Source: Congeria kusceri (taxonomy: Eukaryota > Mollusca > Bivalvia > Myida > Dreissenidae). Taken from it: a DNA stretch of 64,000 bases. The position numbers and the translations under genes are program-made. The notes under the pieces were generated by a model that ran no database searches, was not told the DNA's origin, and saw only the letters and a list, made by a program, of their open reading frames with translations. How positions within the stretch are numbered: the first letter of the stretch is position 1; every line of letters starts with the position of its first letter. Below are positions 13,401 through 24,900 of the stretch, piece by piece. Location of the stretch: assembly GCA_027627225.1 (NCBI GenBank), contig CM051028.1, positions 18,247,701 to 18,311,700 of the forward strand. The letters run 5' to 3'.

Positions 13401-13732
13401 TTATAGTTTGTTGTGATATTTATTTATAGTTATGTTATTAATATATAAAATAAAAATAATAAAAGAGAAAATATTGTATTACTTAGGAAGATGCAATTGG
13501 GAGCGTACAGGATTTTAGTGTCAAAACTTATTATTGTTTTTGTGCAATGTTGTACAATAAAATTAGAAGCCTAAGAAGTATTTTTAGATCGGCAAATGTA
13601 TGTTCTGTCTCTATAATATTAACATATGGTGAAACTATTGTTTCTTTCCAGGAAAGCCGAAGATCCATTGGTGATTTAAGTGTTCGAGGGCGGACAGCCA
13701 GCTCAGACCAGCTGGCGCATCGACCGTTTTGA
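1412..13732 (+). CDS. C-terminal part of a multi-exon membrane protein, TMEM179-like
   Basis: Exons read by eye: 1412-1605, 3716-3760, 4067-4120, 6768-6828, optional 12393-12532, and terminal 13652-13732 with the stop at 13730-13732. The first exon encodes a short loop starting INFKGDCILYSD, then GNCDFPIYFSVFGLIFYGLG, a clear membrane helix running on to LYNMYAVI, then basic RSRTDPEIG. The FKGxCxLY...CDF pattern recalls the first loop and second helix of TMEM179-family proteins. That family normally has two more helices, which I do not see, so the assignment is weak. The tail is serine-rich and basic (KRASSLSVLNI, RRSIGDLSVRG), as expected for a cytosolic phosphorylated tail. All small exons are phase-compatible. 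The 5' exons lie outside the window. Confidence 0.6.
1620..2200. other. Intron, no feature seen
   Basis: AT-rich intron. The open frames on the minus strand here are short, without codon bias or domain similarity. Confidence 0.4.
2213..3505 (+). mobile_element. Helentron-like non-autonomous element with tandem core
   Basis: Left end 'agctcacggaagcacgaagtcctcggtgagctatt', a hairpin-forming CTCAC/GTGAG end also found at 9759. The core has about 130-bp units with 'cttgcacagtttgtgtatgacca' and 'accagagttattgccc'. The right end is 'tctcaggtgagcgcattgggccatcatggccctcttg'. Subterminal inverted CTCAC/GTGAG and a GGGCC..GGCCC hairpin just before CTCTTG fit Helitron/Helentron-type elements. No TIR or obvious target duplication was seen. 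Confidence 0.55.
3716..3760 (+). CDS. 45-nt tail exon, probable cassette
   Basis: 'ttatag' acceptor and 'CCG|gtaaat' donor. It enters in the phase left by the 1412-1605 exon and leaves in the same phase, giving AREVEMEPMADQFSR. Since 45 is divisible by three, inclusion or skipping both keep frame. No transcript evidence is available. Confidence 0.5.
4067..4120 (+). CDS. 54-nt tail exon, probable cassette
   Basis: A pyrimidine-rich acceptor 'cctgacttctacag' and an 'AAG|gtcaga' donor bound 54 bases, again phase-neutral, encoding approximately QGPEPSYVSGRVPGVAP. It can follow either the 1412 exon or the 3716 exon and join the 6768 exon. Confidence 0.45.
4370..4860 (+). repeat. Degenerate tandem repeat 'gacatcacctggcaagttcct'
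   Basis: Variants of 'tgacatcacctggca(agttcct/tatacctg)' alternate about every 55-60 bases, making a roughly 115-bp higher-order period. It lies in the intron after the 4067 exon. Confidence 0.6.
4900..6500. other. AT-rich intron
   Basis: No coding, RNA or repeat signal that I can support. Confidence 0.4.
6556..6651 (+). repeat. 32-bp tandem repeat, three copies
   Basis: 'tgaacatacatcccaagttg' followed by 'aaagatgttagc' is repeated three times, nearly perfectly, about 110 bases upstream of the 6768 exon acceptor. Confidence 0.8.
6930..7610 (+). repeat. Tandem-core repeat interrupted by another element
   Basis: About four units of 150-180 bp with 'ttattcacttgaaacttgga', 'catcaactccagtgtcaggg' and 'cagagttatgcccc'. 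The array stops at 'tctggtta' and resumes at about 9446 with 'ttaaagtttatattt', so a later insertion splits it. Confidence 0.7.
7611..9446 (+). mobile_element. Tandem-core element, about 11 units of 143 bp
   Basis: Left end has a hairpin ('ccccccctttgaagaagtgggggt'). The core repeats 'ggtttccgctcaataacttg', 'atgaaacttcatacatagat' and 'cgagacctcgcttgggattg' about every 143 bases, with long runs of 'tcaaggtcaaggtcacc'. The right end is 'gggggtatacatgttttacaaacatctcttg'. A small hairpin directly before CTCTTG resembles the other Helentron-like ends here. It sits inside the 6930-9600 repeat. The same family recurs at 26150-28380. Confidence 0.65.
9759..11660 (+). mobile_element. Helentron-like tandem-core element carrying a LINE insertion
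   Basis: Same family as 2213-3505: left end 'agctcacctgagcacgaagtggtcggtgagctatt', about 130-bp units, right side ending near 'gccagtactcaggtga' without the usual terminal hairpin. A CR1-like LINE tail (about 9970-10640) interrupts it. The open frames at 10583-11591 are translations of the repeat and are not genes. Confidence 0.6.
9970..10640 (-). pseudogene. 5'-truncated CR1/L2-type LINE, RT C-terminal part
   Basis: Minus-strand frame down to 10273 reads ALYDLHWLPIMARINLKILT, then RTLRSS, SFSTVGPRLRNELPLNLR and TFKKHLKSHFF. This is the conserved C terminus of CR1/L2/Jockey-like reverse transcriptases. The 5' side is truncated near 10640. The 3' end at about 9970 carries a short direct repeat (read on plus, 'aacttgaaaacttgaa'), like the short terminal repeats of CR1-type elements. 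The N-terminal residues of the longest open frame belong to the host repeat. Confidence 0.75.
11660..12270. other. AT-rich intron
   Basis: Two similar segments carry 'tactttagtcattcacaa(a/g)cgctatcaa'-like text (about 11935-11970 and 12165-12200), suggesting an old duplication. No coding signal. Confidence 0.35.
12393..12532 (+). CDS. GC-rich alternative exon of the membrane-protein gene
   Basis: A 'gtgtatcag' acceptor and a 'GGGCAG|gtagga' donor bound 140 bases that are strikingly GC-rich in an AT-rich region. One frame is fully open with G/C-rich third positions (begins DAPPYGELVRVSSWGDWEVV). It enters in phase 0, matching the end of the 6768-6828 exon. It leaves in phase 2, so joining it to the last exon shifts frame and ends in RKAEDPLVI then stop. 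It could be a C-terminus switch, could need one more unseen exon, or could be a GC-rich repeat that mimics an exon. Confidence 0.4.
13075..13205 (+). repeat. Short tandem repeat 'aaattatctcccttggtgga'
   Basis: Four to five spaced copies of a 20-22 base unit built on 'attatctcccttggtgga'. It lies about 450 bases upstream of the terminal exon. The small open frames here are translations of the repeat. Confidence 0.7.
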
Positions 13733-14462
13733 CAATAACCAACTTATCTTGACTGCTTTCATTCATATCTTGGTTGACATGGTAAAATCATGTCATTACC
13801 ACTAGAAATGGCTGTGAATTTGAGGAATCGGAAGAAAGAACAAGGACTTACCCCATTACCAAGAACACTACCTGGGATACTGCTGTGGCATTTTATGGCG
13901 AAACATGTACACTTTTAAATGGAAGCCTTCATGGATGTTACTGTGATTTATTTCCCTTTGATGTGAGATTTATGTGAATTGTATATCCAAGTTTTATTAA
14001 GTGCCTTGAATACAAGGTCATAAGCAATATAAAACAAACCATAGCTGCTAAAATAGTCTTTATATGATTCAAAAGAAGAGGAACAAACTATATTAATTAA
14101 GATTCATACAAATATGGTGTAAACTTTGCTTTTTTATGCATGTATATGATTACAGGGTATGTGTATTCTATATTGTTCTTGGTAATGGGCTAAACAACAC
14201 TGATTGTTATTTTCTATAAATCCAGCCCATACTTATTTCATATACTCATGTTATATTCATTATATTTATGGGTGGTTATTTGTAACCATGATCATCAATT
14301 GTTGAGCTTTTGGTCATCCCACATTGTGCAACATTCCCTGTTCATGCTTTTGTTTGTGACTTATGTACGTACCTGACACACAAGATTCTCTGTAAAATGG
14401 TTGAACATTAAATAGATTGCATTTATATTTAATGTAATTATGAATGTGATAATGGTAATAAA
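13733..14462 (+). other. 3' untranslated region with polyA signal
   Basis: AT-rich non-coding sequence follows the stop of the plus-strand gene. An AATAAA at 14457-14462 is a plausible polyadenylation signal. Further A/T-rich sequence to about 17.6 kb could hold longer 3' ends. Confidence 0.4.
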
Positions 14463-14488
14463 AATAATCTTATTTAACCAAAAGTATA

Positions 14489-14697
14489 TATGAGGCGTGT
14501 TGTCGGAAAATCAGGCTTAATGCAAGTGCGTAAAGTGTCATTCCTGATCGGCCTATGCAGTCTGGACCCGTGACGGCACTTTCCGCCTACAGTGGATTTA
14601 TGTTTAGAAGAGACTTCCTTGAAACCGAAAATACCATAAAAGCGAAAAGTGGCATTCGGGGGACATGTATGACAGGTTTTCCCACGACACGCTAAAT
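14489..14697. mobile_element. Short MITE with imperfect terminal inverted repeats
   Basis: Left end 'ggcgtgttgtcggaaaatca' pairs with right end 'ggttttcccacgacacgct' when reversed and complemented. Interior text such as 'gcgtaaagtgtcattcctgatc' is a shortened version of a MITE I associate with dreissenid mussel genomes. No clear target duplication was determined. Confidence 0.55.
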
Positions 14698-14699
14698 AT

Positions 14700-17600
14700 T
14701 AATATTAAATAAGAACTGATGCATATCAACAGTACAATATACGGGCATTGGATGTGCATGAACTAAATTTCTAGCTGTGATTATCCTTCATTCTGGTACT
14801 AAAATGGTATTGTCCTGGTCCAGTTACTGTATGTAGAAGTTTGAGTTGTGAGATCCGAAGTGCTGGTCACACATCGTGGGTCTTCCTTTGAATTTCCAAC
14901 AAATTTTAACAATATCTATGAAACCATTTTAGAATTGCAGGTGGCCGTGGTGGTCTTTATGTGCGCTTGAAATAAATGTTGAGGCCTTTATACAGTACGA
15001 AGATAATGCAAAACATTGTTCGTGTGGAGGTTGTTTCTGATATCAGAAAACATAGCAGTTTTATTTTGTATGGACACAAACTAATATATATGTATTGAAC
15101 AATATTATCCTAGGATTGTGAAAAAATATTTGTATCATTTGATTAATTTATTAATAATTAATCAGATGATGTACTTACAATTTTATGAGCACAATCCAGT
15201 TTGGGATGCTGATTCATAGGTTCAAGGTCAGGATCTCTTATGTTATCCGTTACTGCACTGTTAAACTATTTTCGTACACCAACACCAGCAGTAATGATCC
15301 AACTTGGCAAATGGCTTACCCAGTATATTCTTTTAAACGGGTATAGTGCAAATGGATTGTTAAGATATATCAATATTAAAAATACCTCAGTCATAAACAT
15401 TTGCACTCGTGTGGTCACTGACCAGTTATAGTTTGGTTTGTTCTTGGTCTCCGTGATTACATAGTTAATTTTGTGGAACATAAAAAGATTTACCTCTAGC
15501 TTCAAAACAAATGTTTGACTGTTAACAGATAAGTATATGTTAAATTATTATTGTCTTGTATGTAAACTTATTTTCATTGAGTGCTTTGGAATTGTCATGG
15601 ACCAAATTAGTTAGGTTTGTAAGTCTTTCATCTGTTAAATCAAGACTTGCCTAACTTTGGTGTTGAATTCCATGAATCCATTTGCACTGCCATTAACATT
15701 ATTTGATCATACAGAGTTTAAAGGTTCGTAATGAACATTTATGTTCAAATAATTATATGTATTTGTGCATTGTGATTTAGCCAAGTTATATTGTTAGCCT
15801 ATTTGAAAGTTTCTAGATTTGGTTACGAGTTACCTCGAGTCTACCTGGAGAAATTCGGTGTAAAATGAGAAACTTCAATGTTAAGTAGATTGTCTGGAGA
15901 ACTTGTGTGTCATGGTGTATACTGTAGGACACATTGTGAGAAAGCGTTGTCATAACAATGGTTGATCATTACTTTTGTAGTTTTGAACCTTTGAAAAAGG
16001 GTTTTACTCATAGTCTCATTTTTGCTGTATAATGGTCTCAGATTTTATGTTTGAAAGTCATTCGTACATCAGTTACATTACTCAGTAGGTGTTCTTATGC
16101 TGCTTTGTCATCAAATATGCTGTCAACATCATGTACTTCGTATGTTTTGTCTGTTTGAATGATGAGATTAAAAAAAAATATTAAAAACGAATTAAATTGG
16201 TACCATGGTTTTCATTGGCTGCGTTAAATTATATGTTTAAATTAATTTTGTTTTCACTGGATAAATGTATCACTCTATGCAACATACCTTAATTTATCAG
16301 GAAAGATACTGAACTGTTGCCATTTCTGGTTGATTCAATGTACTTTAAAGGAATTATTTGTTCACTGGATAACACATACATACATGTAGGTGTTTGAGAA
16401 AACATCATGCTTTTGTGATAATATTGCCTTATTGGTTTGTCTTGTTGCATGTTTGTCCATTTGTGAAAAAAAAATGAAACTATAAAATAAATATGGTTGG
16501 TTTTGCAGTTCAAAATTGTTAAGTTTTGTAATCAATACAATAAGTTGAAACGAGTCTGTGACTCCATTTACTAAGTCTGGAATTAATGTTAAGTTGTAAG
16601 AAAACTGAAATATTTTGGTCAAATTATAATTCTTCCATATAACTTAATTATTATGATCTTCAGTATTTATAACAAGTTTGTTGTTTTCATTCAAATGCAT
16701 CAAATTTATTAGTTATCAGTTTATATCTGCATGTTAAACTTGCTTTGAAATATTAAATTAATTGAATTGTTAACCATATAAAATCTATCAAATGTATCCA
16801 TTATTTATATTAAATTTTTAATACACCAACCGCATACTTCTTTCACATATGGACACACATTTTACTGTGCTTGCCAGTTTGCCATGTTCTCTATGTTTTT
16901 AATACGCATCATGGCTTGGTTATAATACGTATATTAAATGTATTTGTAAATATTGTACATTGCAATATGCTGGGTACTCTGTACGTTTTACAGTTTTGTC
17001 TACATCATTTGAACAAGGATATGGTCATGTGTGAGAGTAGATGTGTGGCGCATCTGTATGCTTATTACTTGTGCAATGTATTAATTTAATACTTTTACAG
17101 ACTGTTTTCAGAGATTCATTGATACTTGTAATTGAATTTAATTGTCTGCATAGGTTATAAGTGTTTACATAGTTATATGTTCACAAGTTATGCAGACTTG
17201 AAAAAATCATCTGAACACATATTGTATTGCAATTTTGTAGTGATGTGATTACAAATTGTACATATGATTTAATTATACTGAATCTGATATTATAAAAAAC
17301 ATGACTTCACAAACTTGTAATGTTTTGTACTAAATTACACCCTGTGCACAATATTATAGTGTTGGTTGTTAGCCATGTACTGACTGCAAACTGTTTATTA
17401 TATTAAAATTGTGATTCTATTCTTTAAATGTTGAATAATAATTGCTGTAGGCATTGGTAAGATATTTCGAAAATAATGTTTAAATAATTAATGGATAAAA
17501 GTTCTTTATACATGTGTTGGTGATTTTTGTTAGAAAATACATTTATTATGTAACTAAGTGCTATTTCAAAGATGAAAAAAAAAAGCAAGTGCTTATTTAT

Positions 17601-18380
17601 ATTTTTAATTTATGTCAGAAAATACCATAAGTAGGAGATTAGAAATCGTATGTGCATGTAAGTTATATTTATTTATATGTATTTGCATAATTATTTTAAA
17701 TATTTATGTTAAGTTGCCTATCTCAACTGAATAATGGAAGTTCATTGTTGAAATACCAACCTGCCAGTCATTCCAGGATTGCTGAACTTAATGACATCAG
17801 CCTTGGTTGAGGCTTTGTGGAAGATTTGCAAGATTTGTTTTTCTACGAATACTACTGATTTAATGCTGTTTGTGTCAAAATGCTGAGTGATTATTTTTGT
17901 TGTGCCTATGTTTATTTATTAAAATATCCAATTACAACATTATTAAAACAAACAAGTCGTTCTGTTAATTACTCTGTGATTATTATTATGATGACACCAA
18001 ACACACAAATACAGAAACTGCAACAAAAACAACTACAACAAAATTCAACATGGACCAAAATACTACAGCTTATTTTATCAAATATTATATTTGTGTTTGA
18101 ACACTACCCACTTATTTCGAAAACTGATACAACAATCAGGACCTCAGTATTCGACGAGGAGTTCCTTACACAGCATGAATACCGTGAATTATAATTAATT
18201 GAATCAACTCATTTGTATTGTTACTTTGCATTTTGAATTAGTTAATCTTACCGAAACAAATCAGATTATTGACGCACATGTTCTACTGCAAGTTGGCTCG
18301 ATATGTTACTGATGCACATGTGACAAATCAACGGCAATTTGCAGTAGACGATTTGGCCTACATTTTACTACATAAGATGA
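14700..18380. other. AT-rich intergenic DNA or long 3' UTR
   Basis: No convincing coding, RNA or repeat element. Open frames here are short and have no recognisable domain. An inverted pair (TCTACTGCAA / TTGCAGTAGA) around 18281-18350 could form a stem with a loop of about 50 bases. Confidence 0.35.
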
Positions 18381-18399
18381 TGAACTTGATCTAAGTAAT

Positions 18400-18800
18400 A
18401 TTATACCGGTTGATATTGGGGAACAAAGTACGTCGGTTTTTTAACAGCGTCGTGAAAAATACCAAGTGTCTTAATGAATTTTTTTTCAGTGGAATAATTG
18501 TAGCAAGACAATGAATTTTTGTTTTGATACACGCACGACAAATCACGGTACCTAAAGGGTTTTATGGAACTAAAAAATGCATGAAATACTATGAGAGACA
18601 TGATGCTAGTTCAGAGGTCTGGGTGTAAAAACTGTCTTCGTCATACGGACAGTACACGTACCGATGTCATCAACTTTTTTTCTAGTTTCATTTGCACAGG
18701 TTTCCACTGTCAATTGCTTAAATTTTATCAATAAATCGACAAAATGGCGTTTGATTCTTTCGGTTAATCTCGACGATTTACTTTTTAGTGAGTACAATAT
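18400..18800 (-). other. Unrecognised open stretch on minus strand
   Basis: Two adjacent minus-strand frames (18401-18601 and 18606-18797) have protein-like composition, for example SRLTERIKRHFVDLLIKFKQ. I recognise no family, and the two are in different frames. It may be a decayed gene fragment or chance. Confidence 0.2.
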
Positions 18801-19164
18801 AGTTTAAACATCCGAGGGAGAGCAAAAGGGCATCGAGTATTCTGCAGTGGTAATTCAACAACAGATTATAGATTCAACTGAAGCGTTCGTTCACAACTTA
18901 TGAAAGTTAATCGAAGGAAAGAGTTGTTGTTGCGTATGTTTAAAAACACGAGACGAACCGTTCCCGTTTCCACTTGAAATTAATAATTAGACATTTGAAG
19001 ATTGAATGGCATAGCATGGTGTATATTGAAACAGTAAGACTACAGCCATGGTTATGCAAATTAAAAAAAACAACACAACCAGCCAGTCATATCGAGCACT
19101 GATAACAACTGTTAACAGTTCAAATACATTATCAACACTTACCTCTAAGACATATCATCGCATA

Positions 19165-21557
19165 ATATACCAGACAATGCAACTTTTGTCCCGTCACTTA
19201 TCATTTAATTTGCGTACGTTCATATTTTCAAACTGTAAAATCAACACATACAAATTGGATACTACAATTTTAAAAAGGAAATACCATCCTGATTTTGTTA
19301 AAGCTGGACAGTTTACAATTTAAATAAAGTCTATAAGGCAACATTGGTACCAATACAAAGATATTGTAACTAGAATTGTCACATGAGTGACGGATATACC
19401 CCCACAATATGGCCTTGTCACAAAACTATGGCATTAATTCGAAAGAAATGTACAGAGAGAATGCTTTAATTTGTGAATGGTCAACAGTGTATTTGGAAAA
19501 AATAAATTTCAATAGGAGCCATAACTCTGTCAACATTTTAGTGGTTTGTAACCAAAGTTGAACTTGATATGTATTTTATGATGTTACACCTATGTACCAA
19601 AAATAAGTTAAATATGTGAAGCCTTTCATGAGTTATTGTCCATGTTTTTCGGGAATTTAAGTCAAATAGGGGTCCATAACTCGAGTAACCCCAGTCGAAC
19701 GTGACCTGTATTGTATGATGCTACACATGTGTACCAAGAATTATTTAAATATGTCAAGCCATTCTTGAGTTATCGTCCGAAAATCATGTTTTTATGGAAT
19801 TTTAAGTCGAAAAGGGGCCACAACTCTGTCAACATTTAGTGGTTTGTAACCAAAATCGAACTTGACCAGTATTCTATGATGTTACACATGCGTACCAACA
19901 ATTATTTGAATAAGTCAAGCCTTTCTTGAGTTATCATCCAGAAACCATGTTTTGGGGGAATTTTAAGTCGAGAAGGGGCCATAACTCTGTCAAAATTTAG
20001 TGGTTTGTTACCAACATTGAACTTTACCTGTATTCTATGATGTCATGTCTACCAAAAATTATTTGAATATGTCAAGCCTTTCTTGAGTTATCATCCGAAA
20101 ACCAAAAACCAACAGACAGACAGACAGACAGACAGACAACAAGCTCACTCCGATATACCCGCCCCCCCCCCAAACTTCGTTTTTGGGGGTATAATAAACC
20201 GAGCGTCTGATACAATTTAACTTTTTTTTTTAAATATTTGATATGTATTTAAAATAAAGATATGCTAAACTTAGGCAAAGATCTGGAATATGGTTAGCGA
20301 CACACACCTGGTTTATTTTTTACATGCTTTCGTAAGTTAGAGGCAGAGCAGTAATCTTTGTGAGCATTTGTACACAGTTACATATACATGTATACTTAAA
20401 TCGCTTTATGTACACGAATAAAAACTGTAGTGAGATCGGACACACTAGAGCTAAATAAAATACAAAACACAAGCGATTTAATAATGGTGTATGCATTTCT
20501 AACTCAGGATCACATACAAATCATTAAAATATCTTTTTAAAATTGCATAATTTTGTAGCTACTGTTCCATTCAAAACAAATTCAATACAATATTAATACA
20601 ATGTAAATTGATAAAAAGTTAACCGTGAAGTATCAATGCGTCAAATAATAAAATCATGTAGTTAAAACACAAATTGTGAAGGATCATTCAAAAACAAATT
20701 GTGAAGGTTTATTTATATATAAACCACTAGAAATATCAGCATGTAAACACATATACATAATTCAAGAACAAAGTCATAGCCATGCGAGTGTAAATTACAT
20801 ACCAGGCAATGCAACTTTTGTCGCCATCACTTATTATTAAACGTGTATACTTTCATAATTTCTAACGGTTAAATCAACACATATAAATTGGATGCTACAC
20901 TTTTAAAAAGGAAATCCCACTATGGTTTTGTTAGAGCTGGCCAGTTTACACTTTAAATTAAGTGTAGAAGGCAATAAAGATACCAATACACATTTATTGC
21001 AATAAACTGAGAGTCAGATTTTAACGGAATTGAGGAATTCTGTACGAAAGATATGCTAAAACTTATGCAAAGATCTGCTGTAATATGACTAGCGACACAC
21101 AGCTGGTCTATTTGTTCATACTTTCGTAAGTTAGAGGGCAAAACAGTAGGCTTTTGTGAGCATTTGTACCAAATTACATAAACATGTATATTAAAATCGC
21201 TATATGTACACGAATAAAAAATGTGTAGTGAGACAAAATAAACACAAAATAAAAACGATTGTATAATAGTATATGCATTGCTAACTCGTGATCACATTAA
21301 ATTCAATAAATATATCATTTTAAAATTGCAAAAATATTAAGTAAATGTTGCATATAAATTAATTGAAAATGAAATTAATGCAATGTAATTTGATAAAAAG
21401 TTATCCATGAAGTATCAATTCATCAAAGAATAAAATCCTGTAATTAAAAAACCAATTGTGAAGGATAATTTATTTATAAACCATTGAAAATATTAGCATG
21501 TAAACACATATACATATTTCAAGAACAAAGTCATAGCAATGGTAATGTAAATTACAT
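19165..21557. repeat. Diverged tandem duplication, about 750-bp unit
   Basis: Copy A (19165-20800) and copy B (20801-21557) share order and text throughout: 'caatgcaacttttgtc', 'tttaaaaaggaaat', 'cgacacac..ctggt', 'ctttcgtaagttagag', 'tgtacacgaataaaaa', 'caagaacaaagtcatag'. Copy A is longer because a repeat element at about 19364-20195 interrupts it; copy B shows the uninterrupted junction. It lies just downstream of the minus-strand helicase gene. Confidence 0.7.
19364..20195 (+). mobile_element. Tandem-core element, about 155-bp units
   Basis: Four units with 'ggccataactctgtcaaca', 'gtggtttgtaaccaa', 'tattctatgatgttacac' and 'caagcctttcttgagttatc'. The right side has an (acag)n run and 'ccccccccccaaacttcgtttttgggggt', a G/C hairpin. 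The empty site is visible in the duplicated copy at about 20990-21015. Confidence 0.65.
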
Positions 21558-21582
21558 AGTTTTGGGTCTAGACTAACCACAT

Positions 21583-21588
21583 TTTATT
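21583..21588 (-). terminator. Candidate polyA signal of the helicase gene
   Basis: AATAAA on the minus strand about 410 bases downstream of the stop at 21996. Other A-rich candidates exist nearby, so the choice is uncertain. Confidence 0.3.
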
Positions 21589-21995
21589 AAGACATCTACA
21601 CTGTTCAGAATACTTATATAAACGCAATATATTCAGGTTGAGATAGTAGGTGAAATACATAAAACAAAACTAAAACACTCTTAACATGATATGTAACAAA
21701 ACATAACATAATAGAAAATTTGAGACAAGTACGAATAATAGAAAATTTGAGACAAATACGATACAATAAAATATATATGTAAACATTTAAATTTTTGTAA
21801 AGACTTTAAAATCTGTTAAAAATCTTTGAAAATGTATGAACAAAACGAATATATTTTTGCATGAAAATCATTAATCGACAGCGTCAATGTTTCTGAATTT
21901 AAAGTCCAATCATAAACCCTCTAATAATTCGATAGGAGACGTATGAACAGTTTTAACTGTATCATAAAGCTACAAAAGTGTTCTGTAATTTGACC

Positions 21996-24900
21996 TCATC
22001 TTAGATTTCCGGGTTTAGGAAAGAATGCGCCGAGTGTAACAATTTGCCTTTTGTGGAAAAGTTTACCGTGTGTATATTTAGGTTTTGGTTTTCCTGCTGA
22101 AGGCGCGTTTGCTGTTGCTTCGTTCTGTACGACTTTAGCAAACGTTGGTTTAGAAGTCTTTGGTGAGGCGGCTTTCAACATGTCTTGAGTCTCCGACATA
22201 TATGGAGACATCGGGACGAAACGAGCTTGTTTCTGTCCACCAGGAGAATATTGCTGAAAGTTCAAACAAACTTTACGCACTGTACCATAGTGTGTACTAT
22301 GTTAACTAATTATTAGTTTAGTAATTAGTTGTTAATTAATGGTGGCTCTTTTAATGCACGTTGTCTCGCCTGACAGTGAATTGTCTCGCCTTCAAACATT
22401 GATGTATATAATGCACATTATTACACAGGAAAATTACTTGCTATTAAGAAAAAAGACACCTGCAAATTCCTACATGAAATGCTTCAAACCGTTTATACCA
22501 TTATATATTTGGCAAACTTAAATAGTAAAATATTCAATAATATAGTAAATTGTCAGTGCATTATCAAAACAATCACAATTTAACAATTTGGCGAGTTGAC
22601 ATTTTCGGAAATCGGTCGCTCGACCAGCTCAATATAAAATACCTATCATTAAGAAGGTAGTTGGAAAGTTTTTAAAAGGGAGTTTTTAAAGACTGTAGAG
22701 AAATGCATAGTTAAGAGCTTGTTTGATAAGAACGCGAAGAACGAACAGTGCATATAGTTAAAAAATAAATTGTTGAACACGGTCTTAGTTTGATTATGAA
22801 TTTGTGGTAACGTTACAGCATATCGTCCACTTGGCGCAAAAATACCGTAAGTGACATGTGTATTTTTTACAGGAGAAGTAAAAAATTATTTAATAATGTT
22901 CAATGTGAATTTGATCTTTTACATAATATGTTTACAATACATTAAAAAGCCAGTTAAAGTGCAGTCTTAATTTATCTACAATTCAATTAGCGTACAAACA
23001 TATAAAATTATATCATAGTCCACTTACACATGCGCTGAATTTTGTACGCGCAAAATGCACAGAACAGCGATTTTGCTTCGACAAGTATAGCATTTACAAA
23101 TATTAACAAGGTACAATATTATTAATATCAGTATTATTATTATTATGTACTCATATCATCAATTAACTTTAATTAAATTTATTGTTTAGTGCGTTTCCTC
23201 AGCACAACTCTTGTGCAAGAATCTGGTAGCTACGTGCACTTACCATAATTTTAGCACCAACAATTTCGTCAATATTTGATTGTTGCAGAATTATGATTTC
23301 CGGGTGGAATTTAACCCTAACATTAAAATAGGTTATGAGAACTGGTATTGTTATAAACATTCTAAAGGTGTACACCGTAACCTTGCAATAAAATAGTTTA
23401 ACTATTAATATAACTAAGCGGTCTAACGAACTAATATAACTAACTATCCACTCACCATTCTAAAGGGCGGCAATCTCAGATTTCTCTTGGTTGGCCGATT
23501 ACATGCCCAGGTATCGTGTTCATCATCGCCCTCCGACCACGGCATAGTCTAGAAAAGATAAACAATTTAGTTCTGTGTGTGTTTATAATGAAATAAATCT
23601 CCAGTTTATATTTATATTATATTTAGAATAATTATATGTTAATTGTAGTATCTAATGTACATGTAAAAACGTGGATGTTAGAAAATACCTTCTGTGTTTC
23701 ATTCGATTCAGTGGTCCATACTTTTCGTTTAAAGTCATCGTCTCGTTTTTGTGGCAGCAAATTTAACGTGCGTCTATGTTTTGCAGGTTTCAATGCAAAT
23801 TCCGCCTTTACGGACTGAAAATACACCGAAATTCCCCCAAACTATTATACTGCATATCCCGTTATGCCTAAGTTGGGCATTTTCATTTCTGAAATGTTTA
23901 CTCGCATGGTGAGAATTTATGGTATATTGGTTTAAAAATTAACGTATACAGTTCTCTTTGTTTTACCCTGCAATATTTCTTTACATAGCATCATGTCTGG
24001 TAGATAATAAATAATTTTCTGCTATTTTATGATGTGCACATGTGTCCAATAACCACGAAATCCAGTATATATGATTCAAAAATACGTAACGTACCTTATT
24101 CGGTTTTGCTGTGCTGTTGTCAACGTTTTCTTTTAAACTTGGACTGACCTAGAAATGTAAATCTAGTACTTAAAAAGGATATGATATATACCTCTATAAT
24201 TCCTGTTTATCCTGTAATAAGTCACATTTAAACGTTATATTGCATTAACATATTCACTACGTATTCACGTTAAAGACATTATGCGTATGTTTTGGAAATC
24301 CTATGAGCAGAATACAAAACTCAGCATTGATATTAATATCGGTAGAGGCATTACGGAGTTCAATAATATTTCACAAAAATGCTGTCTCTATTATTACCCA
24401 GCAGAAAACGTGTTTGTAGCAGTCGTGTGACACTATAGGTCTAAACAGCGCTGACCTTTTATATTATATCGAATGTGACATGCATTCGTCTATTAACATT
24501 TTGTACCCGGATGTTTGATTATGTCTGTTTGTTTTTAAACAGTTGATTTCTTTAATGTGTTAGCTTCAAGAAATGCACATATTATTCACATATTATTCTT
24601 ACCAAACACTTATCGAATAAAAATATTTAAGGTATGCGATTTGCTGTTTTTTTTCCGTATTATTCTAAGCAAACCTTCGAGGGGCTTTTGGGTTTCACAG
24701 GACTCGTTTGAATTGCCTCCGAATACGATTTGATATGTCCAGGTTCAACATTGGTTTCTTTCTCATCATGTTTTTCTTCCTTGGGGTCATCGTTAACGTT
24801 CTTATTACATTCTTCAGATTTAGGTGACATCTGTAAAATATTCCAAATACGTTTATAAAATTATTTTAAGGCAGTGATGGGTGTACGTTTAAGTGATATT

